64,000 nt of DNA. It comes from Williamsia herbipolensis (GTDB lineage: Bacteria > Actinomycetota > Actinomycetes > Mycobacteriales > Mycobacteriaceae). Every line of letters begins with the position of its first letter. Positions within the stretch are counted from its first letter, which is position 1. Location of the stretch: contig NZ_JXYP01000020.1 in NCBI RefSeq assembly GCF_000964005.1, positions 62,001 through 126,000 on the forward strand, written 5' to 3'. Positions 54,540 to 62,827 of this stretch are shown here, piece after piece. The notes below the pieces were generated by a model. The model saw nothing but the letters and a program-made list of their open reading frames with translations, was not told the DNA's origin and ran no database searches. The position numbers and the translations under genes are program-made.

Positions 54540-54812
54540 CTACAGTCGCTGTCGGGTGGCGGCTCTCCACCGCCGCACAATCCTGTCGATGACGTGCTGC
54601 AGCCGGCGCGGCCGATGCGACGCGGTGTCGTCGCGCCCGTGAATGGAGGGCTGGGAGTAGGCGTAGGGCGGCGGGTAGCCAGGCGGTTGCTCAAGTCCCG
54701 TCGGCTGCTGAAAGCTGTAGGGGTGCTGGAACGGGCCATGGCCCGGCAGCGGTTTGGGGCCCGTCCAATTCGGTTGTTCTGAGCGTGGCCCGCGAGGCAG
54801 CGGTGTGTCCAT
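54540..54812 (-). CDS. Pro/Gln-rich small protein
   Basis: A 90-residue frame with a good ribosome site (GGGAG, six bases before the ATG). The N-terminal 60 residues are rich in Pro, Gln, Gly and Tyr (GPFQHPYSFQQPTGLEQPPG, PPPYAYSQPS), as in the disordered tails that precede membrane or signalling domains. The C-terminal 30 residues are basic (RRLQHVIDRIVRRWRAATRQ) and may be an amphipathic or nucleic-acid-binding helix. It may be the remnant of a longer protein. Function unknown. Confidence 0.45.
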   Translation of the reverse strand: MDTPLPRGPRSEQPNWTGPKPLPGHGPFQHPYSFQQPTGLEQPPGYPPPYAYSQPSIHGRDDTASHRPRRLQHVIDRIVRRWRAATRQRL

Positions 54813-55239
54813 GTGCAGCTCCCAGATGCTGACGCGACTTTGCCGCAAGCGGCGACTCGGTGGCGATGACGGTTGTGGGGACCGTGTGACGACGGTTCTG
54901 GGCACGGTCGGCAGTGCAGTTGGCGGATCTGAGCCCGCCGGGTGGCGTGAGGCGGCTTGGGTGCTGAGCGCCTAGTGCGCAGGCTTACCGCGTGCGGCTC
55001 AACCGGATGCCGGTAGACCAGCCGTCTACACGCAGGGTCGCCGACGGGCGGCCCGTCCGGCTGGTGGGGTTCAACCGGGCGGGCCTGGCCCAAGCGGGTG
55101 CCGCGGCACTCTGCTGAGTTGCATCGTCAGTACCCGTTTACACACCGGCTCAAACAGATAGGGGACGCAATCTCACGGCGGCGACGGCGTACCCGCGTCA
55201 CCGCCGAGAGTCAATGCTCAGTCGCGGAAGCGATACCGG
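54813..55239. other. Gene-free stretch, 427 bases
   Basis: Between the Pro/Gln-rich protein and the manganese catalase. No frame on either strand has family-like sequence, and codon bias is poor throughout. I see no clear promoter, terminator or repeat. It may be decayed sequence. Confidence 0.5.
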
Positions 55240-56148
55240 TCAGCTGGAGGGGTCCACGGCATCCTTGATTTTGCCGACGACGCCTTTCTCGGTACCGAAT
55301 GCGGCCGATGTGGGTTCGCCCATCGCGCCGTCGTAGGTCGCGTAGAGCTTGGGATCTGGCGGCGGGCCGGCTTGGATGTTGCCGAGTGGTTCGGGGTTGG
55401 CGAGGAAGCCGTTCTGATGGATGCCGTCGGGTGCGGTCCCGTGCGCCCATCGACCTTTGTCGGCGTCGGCGCCGTCGGACAGGTGCCACAGGCTGGTGGC
55501 GTGCTCGGCGAACTCTTCGTCGAACAGGTCGTTGGGGACGATGGTGTCCTCGATGCCGTCGGCCTTGAGTTCTTCGATTGCCGCGAGCCAGAGGTTCTGG
55601 TGGTAGGTGTCGCGCGCGAGGTTGAATCGCAACATCGCCTTCACGCCCGGGTCGTCGGTCATGTGGAACAAGCGGGCAGTCTGCAGGCGGCCCTGCGACT
55701 CCAGCGAGACGTTGGATCGAAAGTCTGCCAACAGGTTTCCGCTCGCGACGATGTTGCTGCCGCTCCAGGGGACGCCGTTGCTGTTCGCAAGCATCGCGCC
55801 GCCACCGGACACGATGGCCTGTTGGGGGTCCATTCCGCCCATGACTGCCGCGACAACCGGGTCACCCAGTGCGTTCTTGGTCGACTCGGTGGCCGGAGCG
55901 CCCTCGAGCAATCGCGCGACCATCGTCGCGATCATCTCGACGTGACCGATCTCCTCGGTGGCCACGTCCATGATCAGGTCTTTGTACTTGCCCTTCATGC
56001 GGCAGTTCCAGCCCTGAAAGAGGTACTGCATGGTCACGGTCATCTCGCCGAACGTGCCGCCGATGAGCTCCTGGAGCTTGCGGGCGTAGATGGGGTCAGG
56101 GTTCTCGGGTGCGATGTCGAACTGCATGTGATCGGTGTGACGAAACAT
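55240..56148 (-). CDS. Manganese catalase family protein
   Basis: A 302-residue ferritin-like dimanganese catalase that disproportionates hydrogen peroxide. The four-helix bundle has the expected ligands: the Glu of LIGGTFGEMTVTMQYLFQGW, ATEEIGHVEM with Glu and His, and the third and fourth helices with SNVSLESQGR and ARDTYHQNLW. The C-terminal 60 residues, GAMGEPTSAAFGTEKGVV, are typical. It is haem-free, so it works under iron limitation. It lies between small hypothetical genes and is one of the few clearly intact genes in the island. Confidence 0.9.
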   Translation of the reverse strand: MFRHTDHMQFDIAPENPDPIYARKLQELIGGTFGEMTVTMQYLFQGWNCRMKGKYKDLIMDVATEEIGHVEMIATMVARLLEGAPATESTKNALGDPVVAAVMGGMDPQQAIVSGGGAMLANSNGVPWSGSNIVASGNLLADFRSNVSLESQGRLQTARLFHMTDDPGVKAMLRFNLARDTYHQNLWLAAIEELKADGIEDTIVPNDLFDEEFAEHATSLWHLSDGADADKGRWAHGTAPDGIHQNGFLANPEPLGNIQAGPPPDPKLYATYDGAMGEPTSAAFGTEKGVVGKIKDAVDPSS

Positions 56149-56565
56149 GGGTGCCTGCTCTCACTGAAGATGGAAGGTCCGCGCAAAACCCCGCCACGGG
56201 GCGGGTGCGCTTGCCCGGCTGGGTGTTTGAGAACTCCTGGACGTCGACCCGACGAATCGAGTGGGTGCGTCGGAGTTGAGCACCGATGACCGCGCATAGA
56301 AGCGAGGTCCGACCAGGAATGAGGGTGATCACGGCGAGGGTGCTTTACCGCGGCGGTGGAATCGACTCACCACCCATGCCCACAGTAACGCGCGATCGGC
56401 AGGATGCGAAGGTCTGACCGAACATCATTCGGAAACAATCGATTTGAGACAAAGAAGGAGCCCACGTTCGAGCGCGGCCACCAGCAGGCGGTGGCCTCCT
56501 CGCTCCGCGAACCCGCGCAGCCCGACACTGGTCCGGTCCCGTCCTCATCGGTGTCGCTTCTTCGC
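56149..56565. other. Gene-free stretch upstream of the manganese catalase, 417 bases
   Basis: All open frames here are shadow-like, with poor codon bias and no start signals. It should hold the promoter of the manganese catalase gene, but I could not find a clear -35/-10 pair. Nothing else is visible. Confidence 0.45.
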
Positions 56566-56880
56566 TCACCGTCGGGTTGTCGGATGTGAGCGGAGGGCGT
56601 GTTCGACGATGGCCCGGTTAGCGCCTCCGGCGAACTCGTGGACGCGATGCGAAGGGGCGGTGCCCATAGCCCACGTGTCAGAGCTGATGTCTTGCCAATC
56701 GACGAGAAGTCCGCTGGCGTCGAAGGCGAGTCGACCACAGTTCGGGTGCTCGATCGATGTGCGGGTGATCCGTTCGATGACGTCCGCCATGGCGATACCC
56801 ATGGTTGCGTGGCTGGGTAGTTCGATATGCGGTTCGAGCCAGTCGGGCTCTGACGGGGCTTCATCGAACTGGTTGTTCAT
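56566..56880 (-). CDS. Hypothetical protein
   Basis: A 104-residue frame starting at the ATG at 56880 with a purine-rich GGTGGTGAG upstream. It is acidic in the first half and has a plausible helix-strand order (MADVIERITRTSIEHPNCGR, LAFDASGLLVDW). It lacks known motifs. It is downstream of the next hypothetical gene on the same strand, with 59 bases between them, so the two may be co-transcribed. I do not recognise it. Confidence 0.45.
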   Translation of the reverse strand: MNNQFDEAPSEPDWLEPHIELPSHATMGIAMADVIERITRTSIEHPNCGRLAFDASGLLVDWQDISSDTWAMGTAPSHRVHEFAGGANRAIVEHALRSHPTTRR

Positions 56881-56939
56881 AAAACTCACCACCTGGGTGT
56901 GGCTTTCGATCGTGGGTCGCTCCTCAGTGGCACCCGGCG

Positions 56940-57335
56940 TTAACACCGATGCACCCAGAGATACTTCTGCGCACGGTCTTTCACCTGCGTAACCGTCTCA
57001 TCGTTCAGTGTCACGTGTGGGTGGCCTTCGAGGTGTTCGAGGACTGTCGTAAACAGGTGGTCGGCGGTGATGCCGAAGGCCTCGTCGATGTCGGCAACAC
57101 TTACTGGTTCGTCGAGACTGGACACGGCGTATGCGAGCAACTTCTCAGGCGCAGCCTCCTGGTGCTCGGTGTCATCGGGCCGCTGGACTGAACGACCAGC
57201 GGTTCGCGGCGACCATTCGCTCGCGACAGGCGGACATGCGGCCGTGCCGTCACAGTCTAAGTCCGCCTCAGTCAGCTGCTCGACACGGTCGGCGACATCG
57301 CAGGCGTGCAGTGGGTTGGCCATCGGATCGGTCAT
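56940..57335 (-). CDS. Hypothetical acidic protein
   Basis: A 131-residue protein with a good start: GGAGG six bases before the ATG at 57335. The C-terminal half has the sequence SVADIDEAFGITADHLFTTV followed by LEHLEGHPHVTLNDETV, which may be a small winged-helix-like module. The N-terminal half contains several Cys (C15, C32, C38) and is otherwise low in structure. It may be co-transcribed with the 104-residue gene. No family recognised. Confidence 0.55.
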   Translation of the reverse strand: MTDPMANPLHACDVADRVEQLTEADLDCDGTAACPPVASEWSPRTAGRSVQRPDDTEHQEAAPEKLLAYAVSSLDEPVSVADIDEAFGITADHLFTTVLEHLEGHPHVTLNDETVTQVKDRAQKYLWVHRC

Positions 57336-58383
57336 GGCATCCTCCGCAGGGTGTGCTCGGGTGCTTGCCCGCGGCTGCGAGAGGCTGCACGTGTGCGGGC
57401 TTGTCCATTTCATGGTGGTGGCTGCGGCGGGTGTGTTGCAAGGGGTCGACAATATGTTTCGCCGCCGGGCATCGTTGGTTTCGACCCGCTACCTGACATA
57501 ATATAAATTATCGGCACCCAACCAATGTGAATTGCACTACATGCAAGGAGTCGCGCCTTGGCGTGATGGCAACGTCGGCGCAGTTGGCACACTTGGACCT
57601 CTCGTTCTATTCAACGGCACCCCGTGTCATCTATTGACCCTCACTGCAGCTCGACGTAGATTTCAATCACTTAATGAACGATTTCATTCTTAGGTGACGG
57701 GATGTTGATGGTCCGCGCCGGGCCACCCCTCGTCCGTCGACAACCTGCCAAAGCGTCACAGTGACGAATTGCAGTGTGCCGCTGGGACATTGCGCATTAT
57801 CGGTTCGACTCCCCGGTCACGCCGTCTCCAACATGCGCACAGATTGCTGCCGGAACTCCGGCGGATACTGACGTGGCATAGCTCCATCCTCCTATAAGGA
57901 TCGGAACTAAACCTGGGGTACTTCAGTACGAGAGAGCGACGATCCATCCCCAGCCAGCGCGCGTCGACGGGAACCCACGCCGCAGCTCGCGCCGCCGCAT
58001 CCGTCCCGATTCTGTGAGTCACGAGAAATCACCTCGCCGTTTTCGAGAAACCGCGGTCGATTTATCAACAACAGATGGCGGAGCACCGTACTTATTGCGG
58101 GGCAACCGATTCTGCGGCTGATGCTTGCACTCATCATCGACCATTCCGAAATACTCTTCTTCTTCGGCGAGAATATATAGAGAGCACCATCGGCGTCGGC
58201 TGATTTACAAATCGCGCACCCAACAGAACCGTTTCTCGATCCGGACCAGCTGCGCTGGCAGACGCGAGCAAGCCTGAGTGCGCCATCAAGGGTGTTGGCG
58301 GTGCTCATATGCGGGGGTTGATGCGACCAGTTCTCACCGGGAGTCGTGACGTCGCCGACGGCGACAAATGCCATCCGATCCGG
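57336..58383. other. Low-GC gene-poor stretch with IS3 remnant, 1048 bases
   Basis: GC content visibly falls here (for example ACATAATATAAATTATCGGC near 57495). An open frame exists on the minus strand at 57907-58308, but it has no ribosome site and no family-like sequence, so I do not call it. The short IS3-type fragment at 57817-57879 is the only recognisable element. The stretch looks like foreign or decaying DNA. Confidence 0.55.
57817..57879 (-). mobile_element. IS3-type transposase OrfA 5' remnant
   Basis: The minus strand at 57879 reads ATG after a strong AGGAGG, then MPRQYPPEFRQQSVRMLETA and a stop. This is the usual N-terminus of IS3-family OrfA (a helix-turn-helix protein). Everything downstream in the element is gone. 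It is a dead fragment. Confidence 0.6.
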
Positions 58384-59334
58384 TCAGCCCACTGTCGTCG
58401 ACGGGAACGCGACACCGGTGAGATGTTCCGAGACGTCCCACACGCGGCGGGCGTCGTCGGGTGAGCGCAAGCGTGAGTACAACCGCTGCGTCGCGGGTGC
58501 ACCACCGAGATGGCCGAGCCCCTGGGGCCCGTACAGGGTGCCATTCGCCGCATCGGGCACCGTGGCTGCGAGCAGCGCCGGCAATGCTGCGGTCTCGGCG
58601 TTACCGACGACAAGGCCTCGGGCCGACAGCCAACGGATGAGTCTCACGGAGCGTGTGTCGTCAGCGCGTCCGACTTCCGGCCGCGCCGCCAGCAGGCTCG
58701 TGGGTGCGACGCCCGGATGCGCGAGGACACTGGTCACCGACCACCCGTATCGCTCGCTACGCCGGCCGAGTTCGACCGCGAACAGTCCCAACGCGATCTT
58801 CGACTGGCTGTAGGCGCCCATCCCGTCGTAGCCCCCCTCCCAGGCGAGATCGTCCCAGTTGATCGACCCGCGGTTCGCGGCGACGCTGATCTGCGACACC
58901 ACCCTCGCCCGTCCCTCCGTCAACAGCGGCAGAAGGCCGGCCACGAGAGCGAAGTGTCCGAGGTGGTTCGTGCCGAACTGCACCTCGGCGCCATCGACGG
59001 TAAGTTGGCGATCAGGCGGTGTCATGAGGCCGGCGTTGTTGACGAGTAGATGGACCGGCCGGCCTTGCTGCCGCAGCTCGGCCGCGAAAGTGGCGACGGA
59101 CTCGAGCGACGAGACGTCCAGATCCCGCAGGTATACGCTGGCGTCCGGTGCAGCGGCGCGGATCGTGTCGAGGGCGGCGTCACCCTTCGCCCTGTTGCGG
59201 ACGGGGAGGACCACCTCGGCTCCCGCACGTGCCAGCCGGATGGCGATGCGCAGTCCGATACCGTCGCTGCCCCCTGTCACGACGGCTCGTCGCCCGTCCT
59301 GCTCGGGGATGTTGATGTCGATCTCTCGCGCCAT
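58384..59334 (-). CDS. SDR family oxidoreductase
   Basis: A 316-residue classical short-chain dehydrogenase. The cofactor motif VVTGGSDGIG is near residues 17-26, NNAG near 97-100, the catalytic Ser in SQISVAANRG and YxxxK as YSQSK. The longer C-terminal part is typical of the atypical group near protochlorophyllide reductase, which reduces diverse carbonyls. AAGGAG stands before the start. It is divergent from an HTH regulator, which likely controls it. Substrate unknown. Confidence 0.88.
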   Translation of the reverse strand: MAREIDINIPEQDGRRAVVTGGSDGIGLRIAIRLARAGAEVVLPVRNRAKGDAALDTIRAAAPDASVYLRDLDVSSLESVATFAAELRQQGRPVHLLVNNAGLMTPPDRQLTVDGAEVQFGTNHLGHFALVAGLLPLLTEGRARVVSQISVAANRGSINWDDLAWEGGYDGMGAYSQSKIALGLFAVELGRRSERYGWSVTSVLAHPGVAPTSLLAARPEVGRADDTRSVRLIRWLSARGLVVGNAETAALPALLAATVPDAANGTLYGPQGLGHLGGAPATQRLYSRLRSPDDARRVWDVSEHLTGVAFPSTTVG

Positions 59335-59508
59335 GTCGTCTCCTTCGATGCGTTCCGTCCCCACCACCGTGGCCGCGCTGTCGGCGCGCATCCAGGACTT
59401 GTCGATCCACCTCACCGGGCACGGGCTCTGGGGGTGGATCGTCAGACCGTGGCTCGTACACCCCCGGGGGCACTACAACAGAGGAATGCACACCAGAGGA
59501 GTCGGTCC

Positions 59509-60342
59509 GTGATCAACCGCAGCGACCTCGCCGAGTTCCTGCGGCGGCGTCGGGACTCACTGCAGCCGGAAGACGTGGGCCTCCCGCGTGGACTTCGTCG
59601 GCGTACCGAAGGTCTCCGACGCGAGGAGGTGGCGACCCTCTGCCACATGTCGACGGACTACTACGCTCGACTCGAGCGCGGTACCGGACCGTCCCCGTCG
59701 GAACAGATGATCGCGGCTATCGCCCAGGGCCTCCGGCTGTCACTGGTCGAACGCGACCATCTGTTCCGTCTGGCCGGTCACCGACCGCCGGTCCACGTCG
59801 CATCTGGCGATCACATAGCCCCGGCACTACTCCGCGTCCTCGACAGACTGGACGACACACCCGCCGAGATCGTCACCGAGCTCGGAGAGACGCTGCGTCA
59901 GAGTCCACTCGGCGTCGCTCTCACCGGTGTCTCCACCGAATTCACCGGTTCCGCAAGGAGTCTCGGCTACCGCTGGTTCACTGATCCGGCCACGCGTGCC
60001 CGCTATGCCGACAGTGAACACGAATTCCTCTCCCGAATGTTCGCCTCGGGTTTGCGAGAGAACGTGACGCTGCGCGGACGCCCGTCTCGGGGCGCCGCTC
60101 TCGCCGATGCACTCCTCGCCGAGAGCGCAGAGTTCCGCCGGGTGTGGGCCGCGCATGAGGTGGGCATCCGGCCCCGCGAGGTGAAGCACCTCGTTCACCC
60201 CGAACTGGGTCCGCTCGAATTGTCGTGCCAAACACTGGTCGACCCCGTGCAGTCACATTTTCTTCTCATCTACACCGCGACCCCGGGTTCACGGTCACAC
60301 GAGATGTTGCAGATGCTGGCCGCATCCGCCCAGGCGCGGTGA
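59509..60342 (+). CDS. Helix-turn-helix regulator with MmyB-like ligand domain
   Basis: A 277-residue XRE-type regulator starting at GTG after AGAGGAG. The helix-turn-helix is at about 10-80 (GLRRRTEGLRREEVATLCHM, STDYYARLERG). The MmyB-like PAS-type domain follows with YRWFTDPATRARY and LSCQTLVDPVQSHFLLIYTA. These regulators usually sit divergent from an SDR gene, as here with 174 bases between. They sense an unknown fatty-acid-like ligand. Confidence 0.87.
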   Translation: MINRSDLAEFLRRRRDSLQPEDVGLPRGLRRRTEGLRREEVATLCHMSTDYYARLERGTGPSPSEQMIAAIAQGLRLSLVERDHLFRLAGHRPPVHVASGDHIAPALLRVLDRLDDTPAEIVTELGETLRQSPLGVALTGVSTEFTGSARSLGYRWFTDPATRARYADSEHEFLSRMFASGLRENVTLRGRPSRGAALADALLAESAEFRRVWAAHEVGIRPREVKHLVHPELGPLELSCQTLVDPVQSHFLLIYTATPGSRSHEMLQMLAASAQAR

Positions 60343-60412
60343 TCGCCGGTGACGGTCGCTGGACCGGCACCGTTCACCGACCGCCGTAACGTGAGGTGAT
60401 GAGTGACGCGCA

Positions 60413-60952
60413 GTGGCTTTCGCCCCGTCGGACAACGCCGTTCTGGAGATCCAGACCGGGGTGGCCGGCAAGGCCGCCAAGATGGGCCATCGGCTCACCA
60501 TCGTGGTGACACGCTGGCGCGCGGTCGTCGACTGGGCCGGCAAGGAACCGGCGTCGCTGGAACTCACGGCCGCCGTCGACTCGATCGACGTCGTCGACGG
60601 CCAGGGCGGCCTCACCCCGCTACTGGGGCCCGAGAAAATGGTCGCACGACTCAACGCGCTGAAGCCCTTCGATGCGAAACGATTCCCCCACATCGCTTTT
60701 CGCGCAGACGACATCACCGCCACCGACGACGGCTTCCGCCTCGACGGAACGCTCGAGATCCACGGCGAGAGTCGGGATCACCGCGTACATCTCCGGGTGA
60801 AGGACGAGGAACGCGCGTGGCGACTGTCCGCGGAATCCCAGGTGCGACAGTCCGACTTCGGCATCAAACCCTACTCGCAGATGTTGGGCGCGATGAAGGT
60901 GGTCGACGAGGTGTCGATCGCTTTCTCGGCGACACGCTCGAAGACGTCGTGA
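60413..60952 (+). CDS. YceI-family lipocalin-like protein, N-terminus probably frameshifted
   Basis: A 179-residue YceI-fold protein, a beta barrel that binds isoprenoid-like lipids. The body fits (GVAGKAAKMGHRLTIVV, RFPHIAFRADDITAT, LDGTLEIHGESRDHRV, VRQSDFGIKPYSQMLGAMKV). The start GTG at 60413 has no ribosome site, while an ATG at 60400 with AGGTG upstream reads MSDAQW, the expected family N-terminus, but in another frame. One extra base after TGG (60415-60417) would join MSDAQW to FAPSDNAVLEIQTG. So a one-base deletion is likely. It may be cytoplasmic, since no signal peptide is visible. Confidence 0.75.
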   Translation: MAFAPSDNAVLEIQTGVAGKAAKMGHRLTIVVTRWRAVVDWAGKEPASLELTAAVDSIDVVDGQGGLTPLLGPEKMVARLNALKPFDAKRFPHIAFRADDITATDDGFRLDGTLEIHGESRDHRVHLRVKDEERAWRLSAESQVRQSDFGIKPYSQMLGAMKVVDEVSIAFSATRSKTS

Positions 60953-60966
60953 GAGCGTGAACCCGC

Positions 60967-61953
60967 TCAGTTCCGGTGGCCGACCACCGGGTTCAGGTCG
61001 GAGGCCGCGAGACCGCCGGGCTCGACACCCGGCAGGAACTCTCGCCAGGTCCCACTGATGAGGGTCGGCGAATCGACCACCCGCGCACCGTCGGCGAAGT
61101 AGGTGGTGGCCAATGCCCGCCTCGGCTGCGTGGTCAGGTTGGGCCCGGCGGTGTGGAAGCACAGCGCGGAGTGGAACGACACGTCGCCGACGGCGAACGG
61201 GCCGGACTCCACCGAGACGTCACGCTCGACGAAGCGCCGACTGACGGCCTCGTCGTAGGACGTGCCGACCTTGTCGAACTCGAGGTCGGACACCTCCCCC
61301 AGCACCTCGCGGCCACGAGCGAACGACAGCGGTCCCATGCGACCGGGGATGGCCGACATCGGCATCCAGGCGGTGACCGCCTGGGTGGTCTGCAGCGGGA
61401 AGTGCTCCGCGTCGTGATGCCACGGTGTCCGGCCGCATCCGGGCTCCTTCGACAACGCATTGTCGTGGTAGAGCCGCACGCCCGGCTCATCGAGGAGGGC
61501 CGCCGCCAGACCGCCGATCCGAGGCGACAACGCGACGGCGCGCATCAGGTCGTCGTGCAGCCACATCTGCTCCAGTGCGGTGAACCGACCGGCGACGTCG
61601 TCGCCGTGCTCGTCACGCAACAGCTCCTCGAGGCGCTCGGCGAGTCGTCGGACCACCGCGGGCGACAGCACGGCGGGAAGACGCACGAAGGCCTCGCGCG
61701 CAAACGACGCGATCGCGGCCGGGTCGAGGTCATAGGGCTCGGACAACTCGTGCTGGACCTGCTCGTCGGTCGCCGCCTCGACGTCCGGCAGACCGGGGCC
61801 GTCGACCAGTTCGGTCGGTACGTTCTCGTTCGCGGCAAGGGTGACGTACCAGTCCCACCAGTCCTGATCGTTCCCCGCCCAGTCCTGCTCGATGCCGCCG
61901 TCCCGGTTCTGCTCGGGAAGACGCTGGTTCACGGTCGACTTGTTCAGAGCCAC
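60967..61953 (-). CDS. Phytanoyl-CoA dioxygenase family (Fe(II)/2-oxoglutarate) protein
   Basis: A 328-residue dioxygenase from the GTG at 61953. The facial triad is visible as HxD in WHHDAEHF and the distal His in CFHTAGPN; the 2-oxoglutarate-binding Arg lies in QPRRALATTY. The family hydroxylates diverse small molecules in biosynthesis. Its start overlaps the stop of the upstream methyltransferase gene by ten bases (start codon inside the last codons), so they are coupled. The product of the pair is not known. Confidence 0.85.
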   Translation of the reverse strand: MALNKSTVNQRLPEQNRDGGIEQDWAGNDQDWWDWYVTLAANENVPTELVDGPGLPDVEAATDEQVQHELSEPYDLDPAAIASFAREAFVRLPAVLSPAVVRRLAERLEELLRDEHGDDVAGRFTALEQMWLHDDLMRAVALSPRIGGLAAALLDEPGVRLYHDNALSKEPGCGRTPWHHDAEHFPLQTTQAVTAWMPMSAIPGRMGPLSFARGREVLGEVSDLEFDKVGTSYDEAVSRRFVERDVSVESGPFAVGDVSFHSALCFHTAGPNLTTQPRRALATTYFADGARVVDSPTLISGTWREFLPGVEPGGLAASDLNPVVGHRN

Positions 61954-62756
61954 AGCAGGGCCGCCTCGTGGGAGAAGGTGTAGGAACCGGACGCGTCGCG
62001 ACAGGAGGCCAGGTAGTCGCCCAGCACGGGCGCCGCTTCCATCTCCTCCAGGGACACCGTGTCGTCGAACGCACAGCGCTGCAAGAAGCCCTGCGCCACT
62101 GCACGATCCGATGTTCCGGTGGTGTAGGTGACGCGCTGGTCGCGCACTTCGGCGCCGGCGCGTACGAGAGCGTCGCGTACCTGCTCGGCCGTCGTGTACG
62201 GCGTCGCCTCGCGCACTCCGGCCCGGAACGCGTCGTAGAAGGCGAGGTAGTGCGATGCGGCGGTGGCCTGCGCGATCAGACCGAGACCGCCGGGCGCGAG
62301 GGCTGCGACGAACCGCTCCGCGGCGGCGTCCAATTCCGCCGGCGGCAGTGCGTAGAGCGCATGGGTGGCCCACACGACGTCGTAGCCGGAGTACTCGTCG
62401 GGGAGATCCTGCAGGGTCATCACCAGGTCGTGGCGGGCGGCGAACGGCGGCCCGAGAACGCTGCGGGCCTCGGCGACCGAGAACTCCGATGGGTCGAGGA
62501 GGTCGTAGGACATCTCGGGCAGCGACGACAGATCCGTGTACTTCCGCAGGGCCGTCGGGAACTTGCCGCTGCCGCAGGCCACGTCGAGCAGCGACCAGCC
62601 GTCGTGCGCACGCTCCCCGAGCAGACCGGTCCAGTCCGCGGCCAGCGCCAGTTGTCTGTAGTCCTCCGTGGCGAGGGCGTAGAACGCCTCCATGCCCGTC
62701 CGTCCGGCTTCGCTCCAGTGCTCGAGGCTGCGTTCGGCTGTGTCCCTGTTGCTCAC
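61944..62756 (-). CDS. Class I SAM-dependent methyltransferase
   Basis: A 270-residue Rossmann-fold methyltransferase. The SAM loop is LLDVACGSGKFPTAL, the acidic strand end is in YDLLDPSEF and motif IV in GYDVVWATHALYALPP. I chose the GTG at 62756; the longer upstream frame is not family-like. It overlaps the dioxygenase start and is divergent from a second methyltransferase 71 bases away. Acceptor unknown. Confidence 0.82.
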   Translation of the reverse strand: MSNRDTAERSLEHWSEAGRTGMEAFYALATEDYRQLALAADWTGLLGERAHDGWSLLDVACGSGKFPTALRKYTDLSSLPEMSYDLLDPSEFSVAEARSVLGPPFAARHDLVMTLQDLPDEYSGYDVVWATHALYALPPAELDAAAERFVAALAPGGLGLIAQATAASHYLAFYDAFRAGVREATPYTTAEQVRDALVRAGAEVRDQRVTYTTGTSDRAVAQGFLQRCAFDDTVSLEEMEAAPVLGDYLASCRDASGSYTFSHEAALLWL

Positions 62757-62827
62757 GACAATTCTCGTCCCGTCATCGGCAGCCACATTCGGCCCCCTGA
62801 TCGAGACAACGTGGTTGACTCGATCTG

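Noticed and set aside
54320-55093. Long minus-strand open frame of 257 residues
   Set aside because: Composition is shadow-like (Arg/Pro/Ser-rich, no fold), and a better supported short frame with a ribosome site overlaps it at 54540-54812.
57795-57820. A tRNA-like T-arm sequence (GGTTCGACTCC)
   Set aside because: The five bases on either side do not pair as a T-stem and no acceptor stem or anticodon arm is found. The sequence lies just past the IS3 fragment.
57907-58308. Possible 134-residue gene on the minus strand in low-GC sequence
   Set aside because: No ribosome site, no known motif and poor codon bias. It is more likely chance open frame in foreign DNA.
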